From Actinophytocola sp. (GTDB taxonomy: Bacteria; Actinomycetota; Actinomycetes; Mycobacteriales; Pseudonocardiaceae), in contig WHTY01000029.1 in NCBI GenBank assembly GCA_009377475.1, forward strand, positions 1 through 46,591: a stretch of DNA of 46,591 nt, written 5' to 3'. The position numbers and the translations under genes were made by a program. Below the pieces are notes generated by a model. It worked only from the letters and a program-made list of their open reading frames with translations, was not told the origin of the DNA and searched no databases. Of the stretch, positions 34,966 to 42,710 are shown in pieces; the stretch's first letter is position 1; the number at the start of each line of letters is the position of its first letter.

Positions 34966-35334
34966 CTACGGTTGCTCCGCGACCGCGTGCTCGTTGACGG
35001 GGGGCACCGTGGCCGTGATGTGGAACCGTCCGGTCAGCCCGGCCACCTCGATGGGCCGCAGCACGGGGCGCTCGCTCGCCACCACCCACAGCGTGACGTC
35101 GCGTTCCCGGCATTCCTGGTCGGCCCAGATCAGCAGTTGCAAGCCGATCGTGCCGAAGAACGTGACACGGGAAAGGTCGAGAACGAGCTTACGCCGCCCC
35201 GACGAGGCCATGAGCGCGCTACGGAGCCGGTGTTCCAGGCTCTCCGAGGAACTCACGTCTACCGCCCCATGGGCCTCGATCACGATGGAATCGCTGAAAA
35301 CGTGAGAGTCGACGCGCAAGGTCCGCATGCTCAT
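34966..35334 (-). CDS. STAS-domain protein (anti-sigma-factor-antagonist-like)
   Basis: A 122-residue single STAS domain. The conserved core reads KLVLDLSRVTFFGTIGLQLL. In classical antagonists such as SpoIIAA this segment is DLS...F-D-S-S-G-L, with the first Ser phosphorylated. Here Asp-Ser-Ser is replaced by Gly-Thr-Ile, so the conserved Asp is lost and Thr occupies the phosphosite. Regulation by a partner kinase may therefore differ or be absent. No anti-sigma factor or sigma factor gene is adjacent. The ATG at 35334 is the start, divergent from the TetR gene. Confidence 0.8.
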   Translation of the reverse strand: MSMRTLRVDSHVFSDSIVIEAHGAVDVSSSESLEHRLRSALMASSGRRKLVLDLSRVTFFGTIGLQLLIWADQECRERDVTLWVVASERPVLRPIEVAGLTGRFHITATVPPVNEHAVAEQP

Positions 35335-35391
35335 CGTCCTCTCTGTTGGGGTCAGGGCCGATCATCACCAGTCCTTACGCCTTGCTATCAG

Positions 35392-35409
35392 AGACAGACA
35401 GGTCTGTCT
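35392..35409. promoter_or_regulatory. TetR-type operator palindrome
   Basis: AGACAGA-CAGG-TCTGTCT is an interrupted palindrome with perfect 7-base arms, lying 20 bp before the TetR gene start. TACGAT at 35415-35420 is a likely -10, so the palindrome would cover the -35/spacer and allow autorepression. The divergent STAS gene starts 58 bp away and could share control. Confidence 0.65.
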
Positions 35410-35428
35410 AGCAGTACGATGCCAGTCC

Positions 35429-36013
35429 ATGAGTGCTGGTAGTCCCACCGGCGCGGCCGTCGCGGCGCAGGAACGCATCCTCGACACCGCGTACGAGCTG
35501 TTCGCGCGGCGGGGCATCCGCGCGGTCGGCATCGACGAGGTCATCGCCCAGTCCAAGGTCGCCAAGGCCACCCTCTACCGGCACTTCCCGTCGAAGGACC
35601 ACCTGGTCCTGGCCTTTCTCGAAAACCGCGAGCAGCGCTGGACCTTCGGGCTCATCGAGGCCGAGTCACGGCGCAGGGGCGCCACGCCCGAGGAGCAGCT
35701 GCTCGCCATTTTCGACGTCTTCCACGACTGGTTCCAGAGCGCGGACTTCGAGGCGTGCTCGTTCATCAACGTCCTGCTGGAGATGGGGCCGAATCACCCG
35801 GCAGGGGCAGCCTGCGTCAAACACCTGGCCAACATCAGGGGCGTTGTCGCTGATCGGGCGCGCCGCGCCGGGCTGCGCGACCCCGAGACGTTCGCCCGGT
35901 CGTGGCACATCCTGATGAAGGGCTCGATCATCAGCGCCGCCGAGGGCGACACCGAGGCCGCCCACCGCGCCATGGACATGGCCAGCGCGCTCATCGAGCG
36001 ACACCGCGTCTGA
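35429..36013 (+). CDS. TetR/AcrR-family transcriptional regulator
   Basis: A 194-residue regulator. The N-terminal helix-turn-helix (about 12-58) reads RILDTAYELFARRGIRAVGI, DEVIAQSKVAKATLYRHFPS, KDHLVLAF. The C-terminal ligand domain includes CSFINVLLEMG and FARSWHILMKGSIISAAEGD, similar to TetR_C-type domains of regulators of small reductases and transporters. The ATG at 35429 was chosen because the operator palindrome and a -10 lie immediately upstream. It ends one base from the opposing RNase Z gene. No obvious target gene other than itself and the divergent STAS gene. Confidence 0.88.
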   Translation: MSAGSPTGAAVAAQERILDTAYELFARRGIRAVGIDEVIAQSKVAKATLYRHFPSKDHLVLAFLENREQRWTFGLIEAESRRRGATPEEQLLAIFDVFHDWFQSADFEACSFINVLLEMGPNHPAGAACVKHLANIRGVVADRARRAGLRDPETFARSWHILMKGSIISAAEGDTEAAHRAMDMASALIERHRV

Positions 36014-36014
36014 C

Positions 36015-36929
36015 TCAGCGCCGGGCTGGCACCGGCACCCTGGTGAGATCGGCCGCAACGACGATGTCCCCGCCGAACTCATCCCCCGCCTGGGCCGCGA
36101 ACCGGTCGGCGTCGGCGTAGCGCTGCGAGAAGTGCGTCAGCACCAGCGTCCGCACGCCGCAGTCGGCCGCGACCCTGCCCGCCTGCGCGGCGGTCAGATG
36201 GCCGTACTCCGCCGCCAGGTCGGCGTGCGCTGACAGGAACGTCGACTCGATCACCAGCAGGTCCACGCCGTCCGCGAGGTCGAACACGGCATCGCACAGC
36301 CGGGTGTCCATGACGAACGCGAACCGCTGGCCCCGCCGGAGTGCGCTGACGTCGTCCAGCAGGACCTGTCGTCCGCCGACCGTGAGCGCGCCGTCCCGTT
36401 GCAGCCTGCCGATGTCGGGGCCGGTGACGCCGTGCGCCGCGAGCGCGTCCGGCAGCATCCGTCTGCTGTCCGGTTCGACCAGCCGGTAGCCGATGGTGTC
36501 GATCCGGTGGTCCAGCCACCGCGCGGACAGCTCACCGAACGCGCCGGTGGCGACCACGCCCGCCCGCTCGACTGGGTGTTCCCGCAGTTCGGCGTGTTCC
36601 GCGAACGCGCACGCACCGCGCAACCGCGCGAAGTACTCCGCGCCGGACGCCGGATAGTGCGCGACGACCGGGTGCGGCACGCGGTCGAGGCTGAGCCGCT
36701 GGACGATGCCGGGCACGCCGAGGCAGTGGTCGCCGTGGAAGTGCGTGACGCAGATCCGGGTGATGGCGGTGGCAGGGACCCCGGCGAAGATGAGCTGCCG
36801 CTGCGTGCCCTCGCCCGGGTCGAACAGCAGGCCCTCCCCGTCCCAGCGCAGCAGGTAGCCGTTGTGGTTGCGGGTTCGCGACGGGGCCTGGCTACCCGTG
36901 CCGAGCACGACGAGTTCCCTGACCGACAC
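36015..36929 (-). CDS. rnz: Ribonuclease Z
   Basis: The 304-residue zinc-dependent endonuclease that trims tRNA 3' ends. The metallo-beta-lactamase motif is [20 protein letters not shown] (His63, His65, Asp67, His68), preceded by [13 protein letters not shown] and followed by [47 protein letters not shown] and LTHFSQRY. All canonical blocks are present and the length is normal. The ATG at 36929 is the start. It converges with the TetR gene with a one-base gap and lies upstream-adjacent (28 bp) to the PEBP gene on the same strand. Confidence 0.95.
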   Translation of the reverse strand: MSVRELVVLGTGSQAPSRTRNHNGYLLRWDGEGLLFDPGEGTQRQLIFAGVPATAITRICVTHFHGDHCLGVPGIVQRLSLDRVPHPVVAHYPASGAEYFARLRGACAFAEHAELREHPVERAGVVATGAFGELSARWLDHRIDTIGYRLVEPDSRRMLPDALAAHGVTGPDIGRLQRDGALTVGGRQVLLDDVSALRRGQRFAFVMDTRLCDAVFDLADGVDLLVIESTFLSAHADLAAEYGHLTAAQAGRVAADCGVRTLVLTHFSQRYADADRFAAQAGDEFGGDIVVAADLTRVPVPARR

Positions 36930-36957
36930 GCCAGTGAGCCTACTGCGCCAGACCTCG

Positions 36958-37464
36958 TCAGCGCGCGAACCGGCCGATCAGCGTGCCGCGCGCCAGCACG
37001 TGCCCGGCCATGGCGGCGCGGACATCGTTGGCGTTGGCGTCCATCCGCAGCCGCAACGGCTGGTCAGCGGCGTAGAGCTGGAACACGTAACGGTGCGGTC
37101 TGTCGCCCGCGGGCGGATGCGGCCCGCTCCAGCCGGGCGCGCCGAAGCCGTTGCGGCCCGCGATGCCGCCGCGGGGCGTGTCGGCCTCGTCGACGCCGTC
37201 GACGTCCGGCTCGATGTCCTTGACGACCCAGTGCACGAACCTGCCGATCGGCGCGTCGACGTCCTCGCACAGCAGCACCAGCTCCGCCGCGCCCTCCGGC
37301 ACCCCGCTCCACAGCAGCGGTGGGGAGAGATTGTGACGTGCGTAGGAGAAGCGGGCGGGCAGCAGGCCGTCGTCGTCGAACTCGGTGCTGATCAGCTCTA
37401 GCTCGGCGACGGCGTCCGTCGCGGCGATCTTGGCGCTGTCGATGCGAGTGGCCTGCTCGGGCAT
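36958..37464 (-). CDS. YbhB/YbcL-type phosphatidylethanolamine-binding (PEBP) protein
   Basis: A 168-residue PEBP-fold protein. Signatures are [40 protein letters not shown], and [20 protein letters not shown] with [12 protein letters not shown], the anion-binding pocket of bacterial Raf-kinase-inhibitor-like proteins. It is cytoplasmic, with no signal. The biochemical role is unclear in bacteria. ATG 37464 (or the adjacent GTG 37467) follows GAGAGGAA. It precedes rnz on the same strand by 28 bp, so the two may be one transcript. Confidence 0.88.
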   Translation of the reverse strand: MPEQATRIDSAKIAATDAVAELELISTEFDDDGLLPARFSYARHNLSPPLLWSGVPEGAAELVLLCEDVDAPIGRFVHWVVKDIEPDVDGVDEADTPRGGIAGRNGFGAPGWSGPHPPAGDRPHRYVFQLYAADQPLRLRMDANANDVRAAMAGHVLARGTLIGRFAR

Positions 37465-37636
37465 CACGATTCCTCTCGGGACGAGCTGTCCGACTCACCG
37501 CTACGTATACCCGCCGCCATCCTGTCCCACGACACCAGGGAGCGACCGTTTACGGAGCGACGCGTCACACCAGGTTTGGCAGGCGCCGTGAGCGGCGATT
37601 CCGTTGGCACAGACCGGAAAAGAGGGGGAGTCACCA

Positions 37637-37786
37637 ATGGCGTAATTCGGCGCTCTCGCGCTAATCCTGGTCGTTTCGGGCGCGATGTTCGGACTCCACG
37701 CACCGGGGTTGATCCTGGCCGCCAGGATCGCGCTGCTGTTCGTGACGCGCTTCCTCTTCAAGAAACCGCACTGGATGAAGGATTAG
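37637..37786 (+). pseudogene. Small hydrophobic membrane protein with an in-frame TAA at codon 3
   Basis: A strong ribosome site (AGAGGGGGAG) precedes ATG 37637, but codon 3 is TAA (37643-37645). Past it the same frame continues FGALALILVVSGAMFGLHAP, GLILAARIALLFVTRFLFKK, PHWMKD to TAG at 37786. This is the pattern of the ~40-50-residue actinobacterial hydrophobic proteins with two short membrane segments. Either it is a recently inactivated gene, or the true start is ATG 37685 (33 aa, one membrane segment), or a base change has occurred. The sequence after the stop looks selected, not random. Confidence 0.5.
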
Positions 37787-37846
37787 CGCTCGCCAACCGG
37801 GGTAACCCGCTTATCGACGTCTGATGCATCCGAAGGAGGGTGACCC

Positions 37847-38071
37847 ATGGCAGCACCGTCAACAGCGGTCAAGGACAAGAACTACGACCTGGTCTCCGCG
37901 CTCCAGGCTTCGCTGCACTACGCCTGGCAGGTCGAGACCTGGGCGCAGGACGCGGAGAAGCAGGGCGACGGCGAGCTCGCGGAATGGTTCCGCAAGATCC
38001 AGCACAACAACCAGAAGGCAGCCGACCAGGGCAAGGAAATGCTGATGCGGCGGTTGCAGGAAGACAGCTAA
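37847..38071 (+). CDS. Small helical protein (74 aa), function unknown
   Basis: A soluble 74-residue protein with two predicted amphipathic helices: DKNYDLVSALQASLHYAWQV, ETWAQDAEKQGDGELAEWFR, KIQHNNQKAADQGKEMLMRR. The E/H/D spacing (LHYAWQVETW... IQHNNQKAAD) recalls half of a ferritin-like helical hairpin. That is a resemblance only. ATG 37847 follows GAAGGAGGG, a near-ideal ribosome site implying high expression. It follows the small membrane-protein frame by 60 bp and ends before a strong terminator. Small actinobacterial stress proteins are often encoded this way. Confidence 0.75.
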   Translation: MAAPSTAVKDKNYDLVSALQASLHYAWQVETWAQDAEKQGDGELAEWFRKIQHNNQKAADQGKEMLMRRLQEDS

Positions 38072-38095
38072 CTCCGAGGGAGCACCCACAGACGC

Positions 38096-38124
38096 GGGCC
38101 AGGTCGCACGTCGCGACCTGGCCC
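38096..38124 (+). terminator. Terminator hairpin after the 74-aa gene
   Basis: GGGCCAGGTCGC (38096-38107) and GCGACCTGGCCC (38113-38124) form a perfect 12-bp stem with loop ACGTC, followed by TCCTCC, 24 bp past the stop. A good intrinsic-terminator candidate isolating the small gene from the deacetylase downstream. Confidence 0.75.
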
Positions 38125-38176
38125 TCCTCCGTTCGGCGCGCTCAGAATGTCGGCGGCGCTTGGTAGCGTGCGCGAC

Positions 38177-38905
38177 ATGACTGAGGGGTTGGAACCGATC
38201 GCGGAAGACTGGTCGACGGCGCTGGCGATTGTCGCGCATCCGGACGACTTGGAGTACGGTGCCGCCGCCGCGATCGCGCGGTGGACCGCGCAGGGCAAAC
38301 GGATCACGTACTGCCTCGCCACCAGCGGCGAGGCGGGGATCGACGGCACGCCGCCCGAGGAGGCGGGGCCGCTGCGTGAGCAGGAGGAACGCGATTCGGC
38401 GGCGATCGTTGGCGTGGACACCGTCGAGTTCCTCGGCCACCCGGACGGCATGGTCGAGTACGGGCTGCCGCTGCGGCGCGATATCGCGCGGGCGATCCGC
38501 CACCACCGCCCGGACGTCGTGCTCACCGGAAATTTCCGGGACTACTGGCCTGGCGGCTTCCTCAACCAGGCTGACCACGTCGCGGTGGGGCGCGCCGTCG
38601 TGGACGGCGTGCGCGACGTGGGCAACCGCTGGGTGTTCCGCGACCTGCTCGACGAGGGCTTTGAGCCGTGGGGCGGCGTCCGCATGGTGCTGGTCGGCGG
38701 CTCGCCAGAGGGGCGGCACGCCGTCGACGTCAGCGACCACTTCGAGACCGGTATCCGGTCACTGCGGGCGCACGCCGCGTACCTCGCCGGGCTCGGCGGC
38801 GGGCCGATGAGTGACCCGACGGAGTTCCTGACCGACATCGCGAGCCAAGCGGGCCAACAGCTCGGCTGCCGGTACGCCGTGGGCTTCGAACAGCTCGCGA
38901 TGTGA
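38177..38905 (+). CDS. PIG-L family deacetylase
   Basis: A 242-residue deacetylase of the LmbE/PIG-L family. The zinc motif is ALAIVAHPDDLEYGAAAAIA, then YCLATSGEAGIDGTPPEEAG, EFLGHPDGMVEYGLPLRRDI and the second metal site LNQADHVAVGRAVVDGV. It differs from the Mca-like protein at 34 kb and is closer to generic GlcNAc-type deacetylases. The ATG at 38177 is placed seven bases after TAGCGT, suggesting a leaderless mRNA. No genes of a recognisable pathway flank it. Confidence 0.85.
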   Translation: MTEGLEPIAEDWSTALAIVAHPDDLEYGAAAAIARWTAQGKRITYCLATSGEAGIDGTPPEEAGPLREQEERDSAAIVGVDTVEFLGHPDGMVEYGLPLRRDIARAIRHHRPDVVLTGNFRDYWPGGFLNQADHVAVGRAVVDGVRDVGNRWVFRDLLDEGFEPWGGVRMVLVGGSPEGRHAVDVSDHFETGIRSLRAHAAYLAGLGGGPMSDPTEFLTDIASQAGQQLGCRYAVGFEQLAM

Positions 38906-39061
38906 GGGGATTCCGTCAGCGGCCGATGACCTGCGCGGACTGCGGCGCGTAGCCGCCGCCACCGCCCTCGGGCTCCCGAGCGTGGCACGCGCATCCACTG
39001 AATCGGACAGAGCGGACGGCGAACGTGAACGTCCGTGCAAATCGTTCAATCTGTGTGCTCT

Positions 39062-39176
39062 TTGCGCAATAAACAGCCGTAATCACGGCAGATTTTGCAA
39101 CACTGAGCGCTTCTTTCGTTCCAACTGCGGCGATACCTTGCTTTCCAGCTCATCGATCGGTGAGCGCGATCACCGA
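39062..39176 (+). promoter_or_regulatory. Control region of the arginine-catabolism operon
   Basis: Upstream of the nitrilase gene, an AT-richer stretch carries the palindromes TTGCGCAA (39062-39069) and TTGCAA (39095-39100), the inverted repeat GCCGT-AATC-ACGGC (39076-39089), and TCGGTGA-GCGCGA-TCACCGA (39157-39176), which is 20 bp before the GTG. The repeated GCAA half-sites resemble targets of Lrp- or AraC-type regulators. The last hairpin could be an operator or block ribosome access. No regulator gene is adjacent. Function inferred. Confidence 0.45.
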
Positions 39177-39196
39177 ACACCCCGGAGAGACACCCC

Positions 39197-39982
39197 GTGC
39201 TCGTCGCAGTCCACCAAGGCCCCGCGAAGGGCGACCTGACCGTCTCCATCGTGCGGGCGGCGGCCGCTGGCGCGGAGCTGCTGCTGTTCCCGGAGATGGC
39301 CACCACCGGCTACCACATCGGCGCGGACATCCCGAGGCTCGCCGAACCCGCCGACGGCGCGACCGCGCTGGCCGTGGCGGGGCTCGCGCGCGAGCACGGC
39401 ATCGCGGTGGCGTACGGCTACCCGGAACGCGACGGCGACGCCGTGTTCAATGCCGTCCAGCTCATCGGCCATGGCGGCGACCGGCTGGCGAACTACCGCA
39501 AGACGCACCTGTTCGGCGCGCTTGACCGCGACTGGTTCACACCTGGCGAGCACGCCGTCGTGCAGGTCGAGCTGCGCGGCATCCGCGTCGGCCTGCTGAT
39601 CTGCTACGACGTCGAGTTCCCAGAGCTGGTGCGGGCGCACGCGCTGGCCGGCACCGATCTGCTGCTGACGCCGACCGCGCTGATGACGCCGTACGAGGTC
39701 GTGGCGGACACGCTGGTGCCCGCCCGCGCCTACGAGAGCCAGCTCTACCTCGCCTACGCCAACCACACCGGACGCGAGCGCGAACTGCGCTACTGCGGAC
39801 GCAGTTGCGTCATCGCCCCCACCGGGCAGGTGCTCGCCCGCGCGGGCGAGGACGAACAGCTCCTGCTTGCCGACGTCGACGTCGACCTGCTGCGGGCGTC
39901 CCGCGCGGCGAACACCCACCTCGCCGACCGGCGTCCCGAGCTGTACCGAGACCTCGTCACCCCAGAAGGAGTCACCGCATGA
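39197..39982 (+). CDS. Nitrilase-family amidase, probably 4-guanidinobutyramide hydrolase
   Basis: A 261-residue carbon-nitrogen hydrolase. The Glu-Lys-Cys triad is present: Glu33 (LLLFPEMATTGYH), Lys102 (ANYRKTHLFGALD), Cys136 (VGLLICYDVEFPELVR). The family hydrolyses amides, nitriles or carbamoyl groups. Because the next two genes encode an amino-acid monooxygenase-type flavoprotein and a ureohydrolase, the likely reaction is 4-guanidinobutyramide to 4-guanidinobutyrate plus ammonia, as in the arginine 2-monooxygenase route of Streptomyces; 5-aminovaleramidase (DavA) is the lysine-pathway counterpart. The GTG at 39197 follows GGAGAG. Its stop overlaps the next start by four bases (ATGA). 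Confidence 0.82.
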   Translation: MLVAVHQGPAKGDLTVSIVRAAAAGAELLLFPEMATTGYHIGADIPRLAEPADGATALAVAGLAREHGIAVAYGYPERDGDAVFNAVQLIGHGGDRLANYRKTHLFGALDRDWFTPGEHAVVQVELRGIRVGLLICYDVEFPELVRAHALAGTDLLLTPTALMTPYEVVADTLVPARAYESQLYLAYANHTGRERELRYCGRSCVIAPTGQVLARAGEDEQLLLADVDVDLLRASRAANTHLADRRPELYRDLVTPEGVTA

Positions 39983-41688
39983 CCTCGGCCATGCCGTCAT
40001 CGACCCACCACGCCACGCCCAACGGCCCGCCGCTGACGATGTTCGGGCCGGACTTCCCGTTCGGCTACGACGACCACCTCGCCCACCCCGCCGGGCTCGG
40101 CCGGGTCCCGGAGGACGCGCACGGCAGCGAGGTCGCCGTGATCGGCGGCGGGCTGTCCGGGATCGTCGCCGCCTACGAGCTGATGAAGCTCGGGCTGCGC
40201 CCCGTCGTCTACGAGGCCGACCAGATCGGCGGCAGGCTGCGCTCGGAACGATTCGACGGGTGCCCGGACGACGTGGTCGCGGAGATGGGCGCGATGCGGT
40301 TCCCGCCGTCGTCGACGTCGCTGTTCCACTACATCGACAAGGTCGGGCTGGACACCACGCCGTTCCCCAACCCGCTCGCGCAGGACACCCCGAGCACGGT
40401 CATCGACATCAAGGGCCGCAGCCACTACGCCCGCACGCTCGACGACCTGCCACCGGTGTTCGGCGAGGTCGCCAGCGCATGGAAATGCGCACTGGAAGAC
40501 GCCGCCGACTTCGCCGCCATGCAGCAGTCGATCCGCGACCGCGACGTCGCCGCGATCAAGCGCATCTGGGACCCGCTGGTGTCTCGGTTGGACGACCAGA
40601 CGTTCTACGGCTTCCTCTGCGGCGCGCCGTCGTTCTCGTCGTTCGCGCTGCGGGAGCTGTTCGGCCAGGTCGGCTTCGGCACCGGCGGCTGGGACACCGA
40701 CTTCCCCAACTCGATGCTGGAGATCCTGCGTGTCGTCTACACCGGCGCGGACGACGACCACCTCAGCATCGTCGGCGGCAGCCAGCAACTGCCGCTGCGG
40801 CTGTGGGAGCGCGCCCCTGACAAGCCGGCGCACTGGCCCACCGGCACCAGCCTGAAGTCACTGCACGACGGCGAGCCCCGGCCAGCGGTGACCCGGATGC
40901 ACCGCACCGCTGGCAACCGCATCACCATCACCGACGCCGACGGCGGCATCCGCACCTTCCCGGCGACCGTGTTCACCGCGCAAGGCTGGCTGCTGCTGTC
41001 CAAAATCGGCTGCGACGAGTCGCTGTTCCCGATCGACGTCTGGACCGCGCTGGAGCGCACCCACTACATGGAGTCGTCCAAGGTGTTCGTGCCGGTGGAC
41101 CGGCCGTTCTGGCGCGACACCGACCCGGCGACCGGCCGCGACGTCATGAGCATGACGCTCACCGACCGGATGACACGCGGCACCTATCTGCTCGACTCCG
41201 GCCCTGACCGGCCAGCGGCGATCTGCCTGTCCTACACCTGGTGCGACGACTCGCTGAAGTGGCTGCCGCTGCCGGTGCACGAACGGGTCGACGTCATGCT
41301 CAAGTCGCTCCGGGAGATCTACCCGGACGTCGACGTGCGCAGCCACATCATCGGCGACCCGGTGTCGGTCTCCTGGGAGGCCGAGCCGTACTTCCAGGGC
41401 GCGTTCAAGGCCAACCTGCCCGGTCACTACCGCTACCAGCGCAGGTTGTTCACCCACTTCAAGCAGGACGGCATGGCCGAGCGGCATCGCGGCATCTTCC
41501 TGGCGGGCGACGACGTCTCCTGGACGGCAGGCTGGGCGGAAGGCGCGGTACAGACCTCGATCAACGCGGTGTGGGGCGTGCTGCGCCACTTCGGCGGCGA
41601 GACCGACCCGGCCAACCCCGGGCCCGGCGACGTCTTCGACCACATCGCCCCGATCGAGCTCGGCGACACCACCTCGGAGGTGCTCTAA
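39979..41688 (+). CDS. FAD-dependent amino-acid 2-monooxygenase/oxidase, probably arginine 2-monooxygenase
   Basis: A 569-residue flavoprotein of the monoamine-oxidase superfamily, sized like lysine and tryptophan 2-monooxygenases. The FAD loop is VAVIGGGLSGIVAAYELMKL (GGGLSG at 56-61) followed by YEADQIGGRLRSERF, then EMGAMRFPPSSTSL. The C-terminal FAD block is GIFLAGDDVSWTAGWAEGAV. Such enzymes oxidatively decarboxylate an amino acid to the amide one carbon shorter. The ureohydrolase partner favours arginine (giving 4-guanidinobutyramide) over lysine. A plain L-amino-acid oxidase remains possible. The ATG overlaps the amidase stop, and the ureohydrolase follows with no gap. Confidence 0.82.
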   Translation: MTSAMPSSTHHATPNGPPLTMFGPDFPFGYDDHLAHPAGLGRVPEDAHGSEVAVIGGGLSGIVAAYELMKLGLRPVVYEADQIGGRLRSERFDGCPDDVVAEMGAMRFPPSSTSLFHYIDKVGLDTTPFPNPLAQDTPSTVIDIKGRSHYARTLDDLPPVFGEVASAWKCALEDAADFAAMQQSIRDRDVAAIKRIWDPLVSRLDDQTFYGFLCGAPSFSSFALRELFGQVGFGTGGWDTDFPNSMLEILRVVYTGADDDHLSIVGGSQQLPLRLWERAPDKPAHWPTGTSLKSLHDGEPRPAVTRMHRTAGNRITITDADGGIRTFPATVFTAQGWLLLSKIGCDESLFPIDVWTALERTHYMESSKVFVPVDRPFWRDTDPATGRDVMSMTLTDRMTRGTYLLDSGPDRPAAICLSYTWCDDSLKWLPLPVHERVDVMLKSLREIYPDVDVRSHIIGDPVSVSWEAEPYFQGAFKANLPGHYRYQRRLFTHFKQDGMAERHRGIFLAGDDVSWTAGWAEGAVQTSINAVWGVLRHFGGETDPANPGPGDVFDHIAPIELGDTTSEVL

Positions 41689-42642
41689 ATGTCCACACCA
41701 GACAACCCGGTCGGCCCGGTAGACGCGACGCAGATCCCCCGCTACGCCGGGGAGACGACGTTCGCGCGGCTGCCGAGACTCGCTGACCTGAGCGACGCGG
41801 ACGCCCTGATCTGGGGCGTGCCGTTCGACTCCGGCGTGACATACCGGCCGGGCGCCCGGTTCGGGCCGAACCACATCCGGCAAAGCTCCCGGCTGCTGCG
41901 GCCGTACAACCCGGCACTCGACGTCGCGCCGTTCGGCCGCCAGCAGATCGCCGACGCGGGCGACTCCGGCGTGAACCCGTTCAACATCGGCGAGGCCATC
42001 ACCAGCATCGAGACGGCGGCGCGGGAGCTGTCCGGCACGAGCAGGCGGCTGGTCACGCTCGGCGGCGACCACACCATCGCGCTGCCGCTGCTGCGGGTGG
42101 CGCACGAGCGGCACGGGCCGGTCGCGGTGCTGCACTTCGACGCGCACCTGGACACCTGGGACACCTACTTCGGCGAGCCCTACACCCATGGCACGCCGTT
42201 CCGCAGGGCGTCAGAGGAAGGGCTGATCGACTTCGACCACTCGATGCACGTCGGCATCCGTGGCCCGCTGTACGCCAAGCTCGACCTCGACGAGAGCGAG
42301 CGGCTCGGGTTCGCCGCGATCAACTGCCGCGACTTCGCCCGCAAGTCCCTGGATGAGCTGCTTGAGCGGATGCGGCAGCGGCTCGGCGACCGGCCGGTGT
42401 ACGTCTCCGTCGACATCGACGTGTTGGACCCGGGTTTCGCGCCCGGCACGGGCACCCCGGAGGCGGGCGGGATGTCCAGCCGGGAACTGCTGGAGATGCT
42501 GCGCGGCCTTGCGGGGCTGAACGTGGTCGGCGCAGATGTCGTCGAGGTCTCCCCCGCCTACGACCACGCCGAGATCACCGGCATCGCGGCGGCCCACGTC
42601 GCCTACGAGCTGCTGAGTGTCCTACCAACAGGGACGTCGTGA
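41689..42642 (+). CDS. Ureohydrolase of the agmatinase family, probably guanidinobutyrase
   Basis: A 317-residue binuclear manganese enzyme. The metal ligands are all present: His128 ([14 protein letters not shown]), Asp151/His153/Asp155 ([20 protein letters not shown]) and Asp242/Asp244 ([20 protein letters not shown]). It releases urea from a guanidino compound. Context favours 4-guanidinobutyrate to GABA plus urea, closing the arginine monooxygenase route; agmatine is the alternative substrate, but no arginine decarboxylase is seen. The ATG directly follows the TAA of the flavoprotein gene. The antiporter gene lies 68 bp downstream. Confidence 0.85.
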   Translation: MSTPDNPVGPVDATQIPRYAGETTFARLPRLADLSDADALIWGVPFDSGVTYRPGARFGPNHIRQSSRLLRPYNPALDVAPFGRQQIADAGDSGVNPFNIGEAITSIETAARELSGTSRRLVTLGGDHTIALPLLRVAHERHGPVAVLHFDAHLDTWDTYFGEPYTHGTPFRRASEEGLIDFDHSMHVGIRGPLYAKLDLDESERLGFAAINCRDFARKSLDELLERMRQRLGDRPVYVSVDIDVLDPGFAPGTGTPEAGGMSSRELLEMLRGLAGLNVVGADVVEVSPAYDHAEITGIAAAHVAYELLSVLPTGTS

Positions 42643-42710
42643 TGCGCGCACCGACCATCACCCGTCGCGACCGCTACTCCCACCCCTGACCCCTCGGAAA
42701 GGACCGCACC

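Noticed and set aside
38916..39050. Minus-strand segment ending EPEGGGGGYAPQSAQVIGR and a stop
   Set aside because: The ending looks protein-like, but no in-frame start codon exists upstream before the composition changes, and no family was recognised. Too weak to call even a pseudogene.
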